The position numbers and the translations under genes are program-made. A stretch of DNA of 64,000 nucleotides, from assembly GCA_010645155.1 (NCBI GenBank), contig JAAGOF010000206.1, forward strand, positions 183,531 to 247,530. Reading direction: 5' to 3'. The notes beneath the pieces were generated by a model. It was not told the origin of the DNA. It worked only from the letters and a program-made list of their open reading frames with translations, and made no database searches. Of this stretch, positions 49,490-61,834 are shown one piece after another. Position 1 is the first letter of the stretch. Every line of letters begins with the position of its first letter. The DNA is from Tigriopus japonicus (taxonomy: Eukaryota; Arthropoda; Copepoda; Harpacticoida; Harpacticidae).

Positions 49490-52400
49490 ATGATCAGATG
49501 TGATTTGTTCGTTGTCTTAACCGTATTGGTTTTCAGTTTGGGTCTTGGGCATCATGTGCTTTGTGACCAACACACTAACCAAAGGCTTTGGCACTATAAT
49601 CCGGTTTCACTTAAATCATTTGAGGTAAGCAAAAATTTAATATCTTTGGTGGCTTATTAATGATTGGGACGCTTTGAAATGCCAGGGTTTGGGTTGAACA
49701 TGTGTTAAGTTTGTTGAGCAAATATCACTGCAGATTTGGAAGGTGCAGAGGTCGGAAAGTCATATTTAGTATTAAAAAAAGTTCGAAAATTTCAAAACCT
49801 AATCAAAGTAATCTAATAGTCCGTTTAACTCGATCGAGCCCTTAAAAAAATGAAAGTAGTTTTGATTTTGTAACTGGAAGTGGCAATTTCAGAAAGGTTT
49901 GAAAGAAACTTTTCAGAAGCAACTCTCAAGTGATACAAATACAAGTTGAGGTAGTCACATTAATCCGAGAAATAAAAATGACGCAACCACTAACTTGTTG
50001 ACAACACCTAGTAATAGCTCAAGGAAGTAAACATTACAGATGCAAACGAATAAGGTCTAATTTCTAATCTAGTTCAGGAGGAATGGCCACAATCAAAGAA
50101 ATTGAAAGTATTGTACACTCTGACACGAAAGTCCTGTCATAATTTGGAACCAAAACATCTTAGCGATGTAAATATACGTACATTGTCGACCAAAATGAAA
50201 GGAGTTGACGATTTCATTGGGTGAAATGAAATGTTGATGAATGAACTAATTCAATTGTATTTTGGCTGGGGCGTTCAAGAACATATTGAGAATTTGATTC
50301 TTGCCATCTATTGGGTTTCATAGTGATTTGATACGAAATGGAATTGCCCCGAACCATTTCTCCCAGTACCCCGAAGTGTTTACAAAGACGCAATTAAGAA
50401 AGGGATCAGCAACCAATGGGTAAAATGTTGGACTAAATCTACCTCATGTAGACAAACAAAAATGTTCATTCCCCAAACAAATTTCAAAGAAATAACAAAT
50501 GCCCTAGGAACAATCACTAGGACAGAACTGGGCAAAATCATTTAATTCTTAACAGGTCACTGCAGTTTACAGAGACCTAGACATATGCCGACAGACGACG
50601 AAAAGACGACCCTGGCATTTACTTAGTGAATGTCCAGGTTTAGTAACTAGACGTTGGACAAGTTTCCAACATCCGACTTTGCCACATATGCCCGAGTGGT
50701 CACTCAAGCAGCTCCTCGGATTCCTCAAGGGATCTATCATATGGGAGTTGCTTGACCTTCGGGGGCAAAAGTAAAAAAAAAATGACTGAAATGAGCGGGA
50801 ATATCTCTTAATTTGGACACCCTTTAACGGATAGCAGCTTCAATCTGCTAACCGGCTCATGACAAACAAACAAAAAAACAAACAAACAAACGGAGTGAAA
50901 TCTTGCATTAAGGGAAAATCCTAATATCAAATCAACATTTGCTTTTTCAACCAAACAAACAAAACACATTCCAGAAGTTAATGGGGGTACAGTGGATATG
51001 TAATCATTTAAATCTGTCCGCACATCCTCTTAATATTTTGGTCAGTAAACATCAATAAATTTTTGATTCAAATTATGATTGGGACAAAACTTTCATGTCA
51101 GAGTGTATTTTCCTAACAGCTGGGGCCATCAACGCAAGAGAAAATAAGCTTCCACCTCATGTCTCTCAACTTCATCAATCACTTTCAACTTGTACTCAAG
51201 ATAATATCCGGAACCGGTTCCTACAGGAGCCTCATATTTTTCCCATGTACAATACTTTAATATTTATAGTCTCCAATGAGTACCAATGAGGTCCATGTGG
51301 GAAGTAATGACCCCTTACTTCGCGATGGCCGAGCTCTCAGGAGAAGAAATCGCAATCAACGACGACGAAGCCGACCAGATGAATCGATCTTATCTAAAAG
51401 CATCGTGGAAGATAATTATTACAACCCATTAGAAGAGGACTATGAGTATTACGATGATGAAGAGGTTTTACAACGAACTGTTGATCCTGGATCACGACGA
51501 CAAGGCCAACATGCGGCATCCTCACCTACGGCATCAGTTGGTTCTCACTCTAAAGAACCCGTTCCACCACATCACGAGATTGAAAGTGGACAATATGATT
51601 CATATCAACCCTCGCAAAAGACGTGAGTCGCCATTTTCCTGAGTTTTCGCCAACATTTAGCCATTATCTGTCCTTTATTAAGCAGATTAATGCCAAAGCC
51701 GAAATCCGAAAAATCGGTGCGCTTTTTGATCAACTCTTGCTTGAATCTTATTACTGCGGAGAAGCAAGCGGGTCCTTTACTGAATATCCTCTGCGTTTTA
51801 AATTTACGTTTGATTGGTTCTAGTTAGAAATAATGTTTTTCTTTTTATTAAATTTCAGGTCACCGCTACCAGGTTTCTTAAAAACCTTAGCTGCTTGCGT
51901 GCCATTAAGTTTGGTGGCTGCTGCCATTCCCTTAGGAGTGGCCAATTTTGGGTGAGACCTCTCAGTTTACTCACATCGTTGATTATGATAAATTAATATT
52001 CACGAAATGCCTATCTATCTTGTTTGCAGTGGAGCCTCAAGTACTGTCACCATAAATCCATCGTAAGTTTACTTGGGCAAATATCGATTCCAGAGCTGAT
52101 CAAGTGTTTGGTTTGGTTCCATGAGATGAGCAACCATTTCACGATTACAAGAGCCATGAGATATAAAAATTCAGTTAATGTTTGAGGCACCCATGGTTTA
52201 AAGTCGTAATATTTAGGGTGGAGTAATAGCACTATAATCTGAAGCAAGAAGCACGGAATTTCCTGGAGCAGAAGGCTAGCGATGAAAATTAAAATTTCCA
52301 GTAGGAATAAATCAATTTCGTTCTTCTGCAAATGAATCATTGCTAAGATTGTGTAAACCAGGGGTCGGCAACCAGTACGGATAGACTGAAAGGGCTCAAA

Positions 52401-53184
52401 ACCGATACCGAAACCGAAAGCAGCTGACTACAAAATTATATAAATGCAAAATCGACCTTAAAATCAAATTACTCATATGCTCGATGTTGGGTAGTCGCAA
52501 ATTTTGAAAAATCGGGAAACTTAAATTTCAGAGATTTTTGGACGAAATTTTTTCTAGTTTGTTGTCAAACTCCACCCTTTATATTGCATGTCTGCTTTCG
52601 GTTTCGGTAGGCATAACCGAAACTGAAACCGAAAGCTTTTTCGGCCCATCACTAGCAACCAGTATGGGGGAATTCCAAAATAGTGGGGATGAGAGCATGC
52701 ATATTGCATAGTACTGTATTCGTGGGCCCAGAGCTCTTTGATGGTAGTTTGGTAGAGAGTCTGTTTGGAGGGCCCCTGACTACACCTCAAAGTCAAATTT
52801 GGTGTGCCTTGGTGTGCCTTAAGAAACATTATTGTAAGTTAAAAATCAAAGTTCCACAAGCATTTTCAAAATAAGCTTTTTCTACTTTGATTTAAATTCT
52901 CGCTCTACCAACTTAAATATTTGCATTGTGTTACTAATTGAGTGCACTTCTTAAGGTTAAAATCGATTCTTTTTCAGACCAGTGACAATTACCATCACGA
53001 TGTCAATCACACAAATGACCATGGACGAAGTTATCATTGAGAATCCGAACCCTGACGAAATACTCACCCTTAAATCAGGGGGTGATATTCCCTTGGAAAT
53101 AGGGTCACAACTTGAGACATCGTCAGTCACACCAGAGACTCAATCAGATAAAAAACAACGAACTCGGGTCCCATCTTCGGAAGC

Positions 53185-53245
<61 letters not shown>

Positions 53246-53761
53246 GCAACAACAACATTCACCAACACTACCAAAACGCTCAAGGCTCAACCTCGCTTAA
53301 GTTCGGATATCGTGAAAGCCTTATTTACTCCCAGAGACGTTGGAACACCGTCATCATTGGAATCAATTCTAAATTTGACAGACATTGATGAGAAGGGTGA
53401 GGTTCTTGGGAACAAGGATCTGTTGAGTGTGGAATCCACCTGGGAGAACAACAAGAATGACGTATTTTCTCTGCCTTTAACGAATCACCTCTCAGGAAAT
53501 TGGACCTTTGATGACCCTGATGACACTTCGAATTTGATCGTGTCTAAAGTTGAGGATGAAATGAATCCAGCAGAATTAGTGCGATTAAATACCCAAGAAG
53601 TCAAGGACACAATGGTTATTTCAGAGGAGCTGAATCACGAGGATATTTCAAATCTTCAAGTTCAATCCAACATCGTTCGCAAAGTTCACCAAAACACTTC
53701 CCCAAAACCTGTGCTAAGAAGTCGATTGCCAAGACTAGATCTTAAGAACTGGGCTGATTAA
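49490..53761 (+). CDS. Family member D: putative secreted protein with polythreonine tract, five exons
   Basis: Exons are 49490-49624, 51270-51622, 51859-51951, 52030-52062 and 52978-53761, in phases 0, 2, 2, 2, giving about 465 residues. Exon 1 is a signal peptide (MIRCDLFVVLTVLVFSLGLG) ending NPVSLKSFE. Exon 2 has RALRRRNRNQRRRSRPDES, EEDYEYYDDEEV and HHEIESGQYDSYQPSQKT. Exon 3 is [19 protein letters not shown]. Exon 4 is GASSTVTINPS. Exon 5 starts [16 protein letters not shown] and has a run of about 20 threonines encoded by an ACA repeat near 53184-53245, then FTPRDVGTPS, ILNLT, GNWTFDDPDD and RSRLPRLDLKNW. Copies B and C have only a few Ser/Thr at that place, so the tract is a copy-specific expansion; such tracts are often O-glycosylated in secreted proteins. 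AATAAA lies at 53838-53843. Confidence 0.85.
50520..50775 (+). pseudogene. Possible retrotransposon 3-prime relic
   Basis: Frame pieces FLTGHCSLQRHRHMP, HLLSECPGLVTRRW and LKQLLGFLKGS resemble the zinc-knuckle-like end of LINE polymerases (LTGH...C...HLL.ECP). Frames are interrupted. It lies in intron 1 of D. Confidence 0.5.
52376..52654. mobile_element. hAT-like MITE, TAGTGATGG family, copy 4 (279 bp), nested
   Basis: The left end is eroded (TACGGATAGACTGAAAG) and the right end is TCGGCCCATCACTA. A perfect duplication GCAACCAG flanks it (52368-52375, 52655-52662). The target is itself a hAT-type end, CAGGGGTCGGCAACCAG, so this is an insertion within an older element in intron 4 of D. Confidence 0.8.
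53184..53245 (+). repeat. Coding ACA microsatellite in exon 5 of gene D
   Basis: About 20 ACA triplets encode threonine. The same DNA gives a glutamine run in another frame, which is not used. Copy number is likely to vary between individuals. Confidence 0.85.
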
Positions 53762-53837
53762 AACTTGCTTGTTAAAAGAACTTCTTATTTCCAATTTTCT
53801 GAATGTAAATCTAAATTTCAAATAATGCTTGGCTAGG

Positions 53838-53843
53838 AATAAA
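53838..53843 (+). terminator. AATAAA signal, gene D
   Basis: Canonical poly(A) signal 77 bp after the stop codon. Confidence 0.55.
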
Positions 53844-56800
53844 AGTAGTCGCAATATGTCCACTTGTCGGTTCTTACGTGTTAACAAACCCGAAATAAAA
53901 ACCTTTCCAATTTTGTCCAATTGATAAATCTGTCAGTTTTATTATTGATTTTCAAAAGGGTTTAAAAAAGGTTGGTTGGGTAAACTTTTTGGAAAAGTTT
54001 TTGTTAAAGTTAATTTGAAAGTTCTTAGTTCACAAAACTTTTTTGGAACTCATTGCGTGACTTGACTTACTTGAGCCTCATGAATACTCTGGAATCTGGA
54101 AATTGAGAATCTGGTAATCAATAATTTTCGTTAGGGCAATAGCTAAAGATGTTTTTCTTTCTGTTTTGAAAGTAAAGCATCTTTACAAGAGATGTGTTGA
54201 AATGTGTAAGTACATCCAAGGCATTTGTCATTATACAATTTGAAACTATTATTAGTTGTTCTTTAGTCTGGACCTCACATCGTCACCATTACCCCAAGTT
54301 TAATCTATAATACTTTGCTTGCTTATGCACTTCAATGCAGTCCTAGAAATACCCAGAAACAATAACAATTTTCTGACATCGATAAAGTTTCTAACATACA
54401 GTATATACCTAATAATAGATTAGATTTGATCGTTTGACGAGCCATAGTAATAGAAAAGCGGCGAAGCGCTTCCAAGTAAATCTGATCGTAAAAATAATCA
54501 TGTCAGATCAAAATGATTTTGGGTAATGTTTCCGTCTAATGACTTTTTTTTTAATGGGATTCTTTGTTTATTATCATTGATGTATTTTTTTGTTATTTAA
54601 GCGAGAACGTAGGACAAATTGAGTCAAAACTAGAGATAGCAATACTTGAAACAAAATAAAGAAAACTTTTTATGAAACAAAATTTTGCGGTGAATGAAAA
54701 TATACCCACAGAACATAATATCTCTTTATTTTAGAAAAAGGTTGCTGCTCTTATATTTAACGTTGACCATACACCAAGTAGCACTTTCCCACTTTTGGTC
54801 CTCAGTCAAGGTGTGCTCTCTCAAAAAATTAGCGAACTTTAAGAACAGTTTAAACGTTGATGCGACAACAGGAGAAATCTGTTTTAAATATCAAAAGATT
54901 TACCATCTAATTGGCCATATTTTTGGATTTTTCGTGACTGATTATCAGTATTCCAAACTCCTCATTGCGAAAGGCTGATGATAATTGAAAACACAGAAAG
55001 CATTTTTTAAAGTTTTTAACAAATTCATACATTTGGCATTACCTTCTCCGTAGTTCCAGCTCAGATTGTATTTTTGTAAAAAGAGGCCCATCATGTCGCC
55101 ATGATTAAATTGCCACCCCTGCTAATGACTTTACACTTTGGAATGTTTGCCTTAAACTAGGTACAAAGCCAAATTACAGATATGATCACTTTCCCCTTCA
55201 GAGCTTAATCGATGGAATTGTCCATAAAAGTTAGGACAGGGCCACCAAATTGTGGTAAAAATTATTGCTAAAATATGTATTATTTTTGGTAATCAGTTTG
55301 AAACATAATGTAAAAAAATCGGAATTTTTGGCAATTTTTTCTCAATTATTGCAGCACAAACTGACCTTTTCCTATACTCCCAACATCTGTAAGTCATACT
55401 TCATAGCTTGGAAAAGCTGTAAAACTAAATACACATTGTTACAATTGTAATAAATCCTCGATACGTCTTTTGTCACTTTGATTTCGCCATCCTTTTTCCA
55501 GATCATTCTGAAGGGAACAAGGAAGTACTTGAGACTTTTTTAAAACTTTCCCACTTTTGTAATTTTGTACAAAAATCCTAGATTCTTTGTTATTAAATTA
55601 TAAAATTGTATCTACATGTTTCTGGTTAGCCCCAAAGATAAACAAAATATTTTTAGTGAAACTTTAATATAAAATGTTGGCTTGTTTCCTGACTTTGATT
55701 TTGACAGATGAACTAATCTCCTTTCAAAAATCTTCAGCAGAACAAGCAATTTTCCTCATTTTTTGTAATTTCGAACAAAAATGGAAGATTTTGGTAATTA
55801 CATTGTAAAATGTAATTTACAACTATCTGGTGGCCTTGGTTATGAAACAGAGATGGGAGGAAGAAACGATGATAAAGATAAATGACTTCTTTTTGGCTGC
55901 AAGTATCAATGACACGTAATCGCAAATTATTTTAGTTATAAAAATAACGTGAATTCTCTTTGGAACAGGAAATTCACGGTTCTCTTCTTGACTATCCTTT
56001 CATTGAAAAACACTTAGCGGGACCACATGAGTTAAAAATTGTATTTTTCCACATAGAGGACTTGTTATGTTAAGAGAACTCTTCTTTCGCAAAATACTGA
56101 GAAAAGAGATCCACGTACGGAAGAAAATGGAGTCATCTGATACCCCGTATGAAAATTACCTTTCCGACTTTAAAAAACATGACGAAGAGCTTGATGGAAG
56201 TCAAGCTTCCTTTTAATTGAGGAAAAAACAAGACCCTATCATGACCTTTTTACCCTGTTTGCAACACTCCTATATTGTACTGTACTGTACTTCCTCAGCT
56301 TGATTTTTCGGCAATGCCGTTGATACGTCACATTTTTTAATAAAAATAGAAACAGTCCTTGAGATACAAATTGTAATACAACGTTTGCCAAAAAATAAAG
56401 TAATAGCATACGACTTTTGCATCCACTGTCTGTAATCAGCCAAATTCCGAAAATAACCACCTTCCATTTACTTATTCACTCGCTCAAAATCCTGTTTGAA
56501 ACGCTTAACCAAATACAAAGAATCGCGATAATTGAGCAACTGTTTCCATAACCATTGTGTGTGCCTTTTACTTTCAACCAACGTGAAATCGAGTATTGGC
56601 TTGAACCTTTTGGCTGCAATACAGTTGAACCTTCTGCATGTTCTAGAAGATGTGTCCGATTAGGTCTAAAGTGGCCAAGGAAGGTACGTACGAATGAACG
56701 AAAAGAGACCATCTTGGGGTGTTGGGAGGGGGAAATTGAGTTGGTGAACAATGGCCAGACCCTTGATGACTTATTTTCTGGAGTTTCTCCGCCATCTGAA

Positions 56801-56870
56801 CCTAGAAAACGAAAGTTCTCAACTGTTGGATATTCGATGAAAATGCTCATTCCTAAAAATCCTTAGGACA
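53844..56870. other. Spacer between D and E, no confident gene
   Basis: Mostly AT-rich with short frames. From about 56480 composition is more balanced and both strands are open for 300 bp or more just before E; this may be the promoter or 5-prime UTR of E. Confidence 0.45.
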
Positions 56871-59800
56871 ATGCAGACCAACCTAAAATGTGTGCGTTCC
56901 AAAGCGTTGATACTTGTGATTTTATGCGTCGTGAATCTGAATTGTGCCTTTGAACACCAAACGAAGGATGAGAACTCTTCAAAGGTATGGACATTTCAAT
57001 GAATTCAAAGCAAGGCTTCCATTCTAACCCCTTCTTTTTACTAGGAATACGAAACTAAGAGCAAAACCAGGCGAAGGATTTATGATCGATTTGAGTTCTC
57101 TGAAGATTTTGAGCCGGAACCTCAAGCCAAGTTCGACATTTCATTTCCCTTTGAAGAACAAGAGCAAACGAATGAAGCAAACTTTCCCGAATTAAGTCCG
57201 TTTCAAAGCGACCATTTGATGCCTTTTCGGATTCCCCAGTTCAAGGATCATGACCAATATTTAAAGTTGGACGATGTGAGGTCAGATGTCCATCAAGATG
57301 GAAGTCCACACCCTCCAACCTTTGGTTTTGTTGATTATTATGAAGAGGAAGAACCGGAACATCCCGAGCAATCATTCAATTACTATTCGAAACCACAAGA
57401 AAATACTATCTCTCGCCCAAAGATCAAAGTCCAATACCACGATAAAAAACCATTGGATCCAGTGCACAATGTGGGATATTCAGGATATGTGACGACCAAA
57501 CCCATTGATACGACCACAAAAGGGATCTACTACAAAACACGGATTGTGAAAAAGGTTCCAAAATATTCCAAGATTGCCAATGACGTCAAGAATGAAGATT
57601 CTTACTATGAGGCTCCCAAACCATCCTCGAACCAATATGGTGACATCAAGCCCTCGAAACCCAGTTATGAGGAAGAAAAACATCAAGTCTACTACAAACC
57701 AATTGAAATCAAAACTACTACGCACAAACCTGTTGTTTATTACAAACCCGTAGAAACCACTCCAACCTCAGATCAATATGGTGAACCTCCAGCGAAATCA
57801 AACGTTTATTACAAACCTTTAACACCCACGCAAGACTATGAACAACCAATATCAACCAATTACGAGCAACCTAAGCTGGTTCATGACTCTCCTCAAAACA
57901 CTTATCAATCTCCAGAACACGATCCTATACTCAATGAAGTTGATTATTCCCCACCCAAAGTTCCTGGTACCAAATATTCCAGCCCAACTACCTCGAGTTA
58001 CCAAAGTCCAAACATTTCTAAATATAACGAAGAGCCAATGCCAATGGTGTATTACAAACCATTAGCAGTGGTTCCAACAGAGCCTGGTTTTTATGCCAAA
58101 CCATTAGCCATCGTGCCAACCGTTCAACCATATAAAAAGAAAAGAACCAGGAAGACCAAACCTCGATATAATCGTACCCAAAGTAAACCTTGCGATCAAG
58201 ATGATGTCAAACACGTGCCAAAGGCCAAACCTTCATACCAACCACCTTCGAAGAAACCAAGCACATCAATGTTCTCAGGTCTAGGTGGCATTTTTTCTTT
58301 ATTTTCAAAGAATCAAAATCAATCCTACGATGATGAGGGCAATATAAACCTTTCCAAACCGACTTATCACACGGAAATGAAGCCCCCGGGACCTCGATAC
58401 CCCGGAAACCATAATGCGATTTCCGAAATCCAATCTGGCTATGGCGAAGATGTTTCCATGCAGTGAGTACATTTTTTCCTGAGGAATATGTACTTGAAAG
58501 TGCAAATTTGGGAGTAGTGTCAAGTTCAAAGAGGGCTTTGTTTATGGAAGTTGAGCAACCATTATTACGTTTTGATTAACTTTCCAATCTTAGAATTGAG
58601 TAAAGTTTTTAGGTCAGTTGTTGAGGGCTTTTGGAAGCATACGTAGTGGAAGTAGAAGTGAAGCATAGTAACAAACAGTAGCAATAACCCCGATCGAGTA
58701 TGGGCTCAGTGCAAAACAACGTTTTTGTGTTTAAAAAATGCAGCTTATGTTTTAAGACATTACTCGAGCATGGTTATTTCCACTGTGTCTCACTGTGCTC
58801 CAAAAATGCTTTTACTATACTTCCAAATGTTATCAACAACTAACCTACAATCAGGCATGATTTCATCTTCATAAAACTCGATTTCACTTTCCAATATGCT
58901 CTAACGAGACATTCTGCTATTATGCAAAGAAAAATTGGACTCTATTTTCAATCAGAGAACTGAAAAGGGAGAGTTTGATAATGAGAACGAGAAAATGATC
59001 TCGTTTTTTCCTTGGATTGACGTAGATATTTCCGAGAAAAGAGAGACAAAACGTCCAGAATAAGCAAGAATCAAAATGCTTAACGTACAAAACGAAGAAA
59101 GCACATCTATTAGTAAATGAAAGCACTCAGATCAGACATGTTCGCGATTCGAAAAATATGAATTTGAGTTACGCGGCAAACTCTTGGCTGTTATGTAAAT
59201 TCCAGAGGGTTATTTTTCTCGCATTTGACGCTTTGTCATGGCATTTTAGTCCTTTTCATATTCATGACAATACAACTTTCCATGAGATCCATGGAATGGT
59301 CAAAATGAACTTCATGTCTTGTTAAAGAATGTATGAACACAAAAAATGACTTGAAGCACGAACTTTCCCCAAGCTTGCTTACATAAAACTTTCATTTTGT
59401 TAATTTAATGGATTTGACTGGAAACCAGTCCAAATTAGATACTCCTGGGCCAACAAAATGCTCTTTCGCTAAGAAAAAGCTGTCATATGAAAGAGCAGAA
59501 CCAGTTTCAACCTTTTATATTATACTTATATTATATTATATGATATAATTATATTTTATTCATAGCTTTTATAGTAGAATAGTTTTTGAGCCTTAAACAT
59601 ACTCTAAAAATACATCATTCTCATGCTTCTATTTTTAGATCAAAAATTCCACCTATTGTTGGAACTTTACTCACTTGTCTTCCCCTTTCCATTGCGGCAG
59701 CCCTCGTTCCCATCAGATTTCTTGATTTTAAGTGAGTATATTATATTACTATTTTGTCCCACATGATGAAATCCTACGCAATTAAAAATTAAGTAGTGCA

Positions 59801-61242
59801 CATTGCAAAATTCAAAACAAAGTAAACATATCCATAGATAATAAACAAGCTCACAAGAGCCTTTTAATGTTTTTTTCACCGCATTCCGTTACAAACATAT
59901 ATTCAAACATTTGGAGGAATGATAGAAACATAGTTTCAGAATAATAAGCAGACGGTCAAAAATTACATTCACACTAGCAGAAAGTGCCATTAAAAGGGTT
60001 CTAAGAATGGCTAAGAGTGCAACAAAAAGTGTTAAAGATCTGAAATTTCCAGTCTTTCCCCACTCTTGCCGAACAAGCCTTTTCTCTTCTTGCATCCGCC
60101 GCGGAAAGATTTTTGAAGAGATCACTCAAACCTCCTCCTGCATCTCTAATTAGCTGACGCCTAGAAAGACGGTTCAATTAATTTCAATCATGAAGGTTGT
60201 CTCGATTAAAGTTATGAGGAACAGGCTGATGGATAAGGAACAAACAGTATTTGAAATTAAGAAAGAAAAAATACGAACCAAAATTGTTTTTAGGTTCCTC
60301 ATATCTCATGAATAGGCGTGGGAATTTGATGCAAAAGACTTTTTTGCATTTTGGCCCCTTATTTGCATTGATTTGTATTTTAAGTGCTTTTTTGCATTTT
60401 GGAAACTTTTCTGAAAAATTGAGCTGAAAAACATTATTTTCAAGGGTGGTAGAGGGATCTAATATATTATAATTCCTAAAAATAATTTCTGGAAGTTTGA
60501 TTTAAGAATGAATACGTGAACAAATGATTTTGCCTTCTTGTTTTTTTTCAATTTGACTATCTGATACAAACTTTGGAATATGTGGTACCTTATTGAGTAA
60601 CAAGGCCATTTCTACGTAGAATAAGGATCGAAGGCTAATGCACCTTACTAACCATGGATGCCAGAAAGGGCGATTTTTTTTGTTGTTACGAAACTTACTT
60701 GCTTTTTTTTCAGTTATAACTCGAAAAGTTAAATTGACAAGAACTATCTTTTCGGAAATGACTTATGAACAAACTAAATCCTAATTGTAGATTTCTTTCC
60801 TCAACTTGGATTGGAGGAGTTGTTCTTGAGGTGTCTCAAACTAAAGGATTGATTTTAGTTTGGTTATATTCTACAATATGTAGCCTCATGAGTCTTAAGT
60901 CAATAACCCAGGCCTTAAAAAGAAACAAAACATGAAATGTTTCTTTGAAACATGCTTTTATTTGCAGTAAGGAAATTGTTATTAAAAAGATTAGATTTTG
61001 GTCAGCGCCCCTTGAACCTATAAATTTTACTCACTCCATACATAAAGCGGCTATTATTTGTCCTTCCATTTACCAAATAAACGATTTTTTTTCTATTTTA
61101 GCCCTAATGTCGTGACTGTAACGCCGGATCCATCGTAAGGAATAAAAAAGGCTGAGTGTTTACTTTATCTCTAATAATCTTTCATTTTCTTCTTCATTTC
61201 AGTACACTGACAGTCACCCAAATCGTAACAGTAACTCCGTGA
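56871..61242 (+). CDS. Family member E: diverged secreted protein rich in YYKP repeats, short VTVT tail
   Basis: Exons are 56871-56984, 57045-58462, 59639-59731, 61102-61134 and 61203-61242, in phases 0, 2, 2, 2, giving 565 residues. Exon 1 is a signal peptide (ALILVILCVVNLNCAFE). Exon 2 is 1418 nt and encodes a hydrophilic region rich in Pro, Tyr and Lys, with repeats such as VYYKPIE, VVYYKPVE, VYYKPLT and MVYYKPLA and a basic stretch (KKKRTRKTKPRYNR). Exon 3 is SKIPPIVGTLLTCLPLSIAA..., matching the hydrophobic exon of A-D in length and at T-L-x-x-C-x-P-L-S-x-x-A-A. Exon 4 is NPNVVTVTPDPS and exon 5 is TLTVTQIVTVTP, stop. AATAAA lies at 61470-61475. Only the architecture and exons 3-5 tie it to A-D; exon 2 is unrelated in sequence. 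YYKP-type repeats occur in structural or extracellular proteins, but no specific role can be assigned. Confidence 0.85.
58612..58845. mobile_element. TA-flanked MITE copy 2, 234 bp
   Basis: Ends GGTCAGTTGTTGAGGG and TCAACAACTAACC, flanked by TA. Interior words (GGAAGCATA, AAGCATAGTA) are shared with copy 1. It lies in intron 2 of E. A solitary end, CCCTCAACAACTGACC, also lies near 41531-41546 upstream of C. Confidence 0.65.
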
Positions 61243-61469
61243 TGTGGAATGGCCGATGAGCTTAATTTAAATTTGATAACGTATTCACCTAGTTCTTAGA
61301 ATTGTAATAACAATCAAAATGTACAATCGTAAATGCATGCAGCAAAAGTTTTTGCCAATTTAACGTTCAACCTATCTCAATCCATTTGAAGTTGACAGTT
61401 TTCATGAATTTTTAAATCTTCCTAGCTATTAAGGAAGTTGTCCACCTCAGCCATGTTACGAGTATTATC

Positions 61470-61475
61470 AATAAA
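61470..61475 (+). terminator. AATAAA signal, gene E
   Basis: Canonical signal 228 bp after the stop of E. It lies beside a minus-strand AATAAA (61503-61508) for the convergent gene. Confidence 0.5.
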
Positions 61476-61834
61476 CAACAACCAGAATGGAGATGAAGAT
61501 AGTTTATTTAGGGATCAATAATGCCCGCGTTGTTTTCCTCTAAATAGTATATCCGATGACAATATTAGGACTTATTTGAGCTTAGTGGAGTCTGGCACAT
61601 GTAACATCCAAGCCACGGCGTCATTTTTTTGGACCAAGTCGAGGACCAATGTGCTATTGTCTCGGTAGTTCTCACCAGCCTTCTTCCCAGAGCTATAAAA
61701 AAACAAGGATTTTGCGTATGCATTCATCAATTATCATTCATATGTATGTGCATTGTGCCCACAGACCATACATGGATTTGATGAATGGTATGTGGCACAT
61801 AAATCGTGAAAAGTTTGGGCAAACCCCATGCACG

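Noticed and set aside
53112..53300. Polyglutamine frame
   Set aside because: Frame shadow of the polythreonine tract in exon 5 of D.
56555..56866. 103-codon plus-strand frame just before gene E, with an overlapping 124-codon minus frame
   Set aside because: No signal of splicing, no family match, and the signal-peptide ATG of E follows directly. Kept only as possible promoter or UTR.
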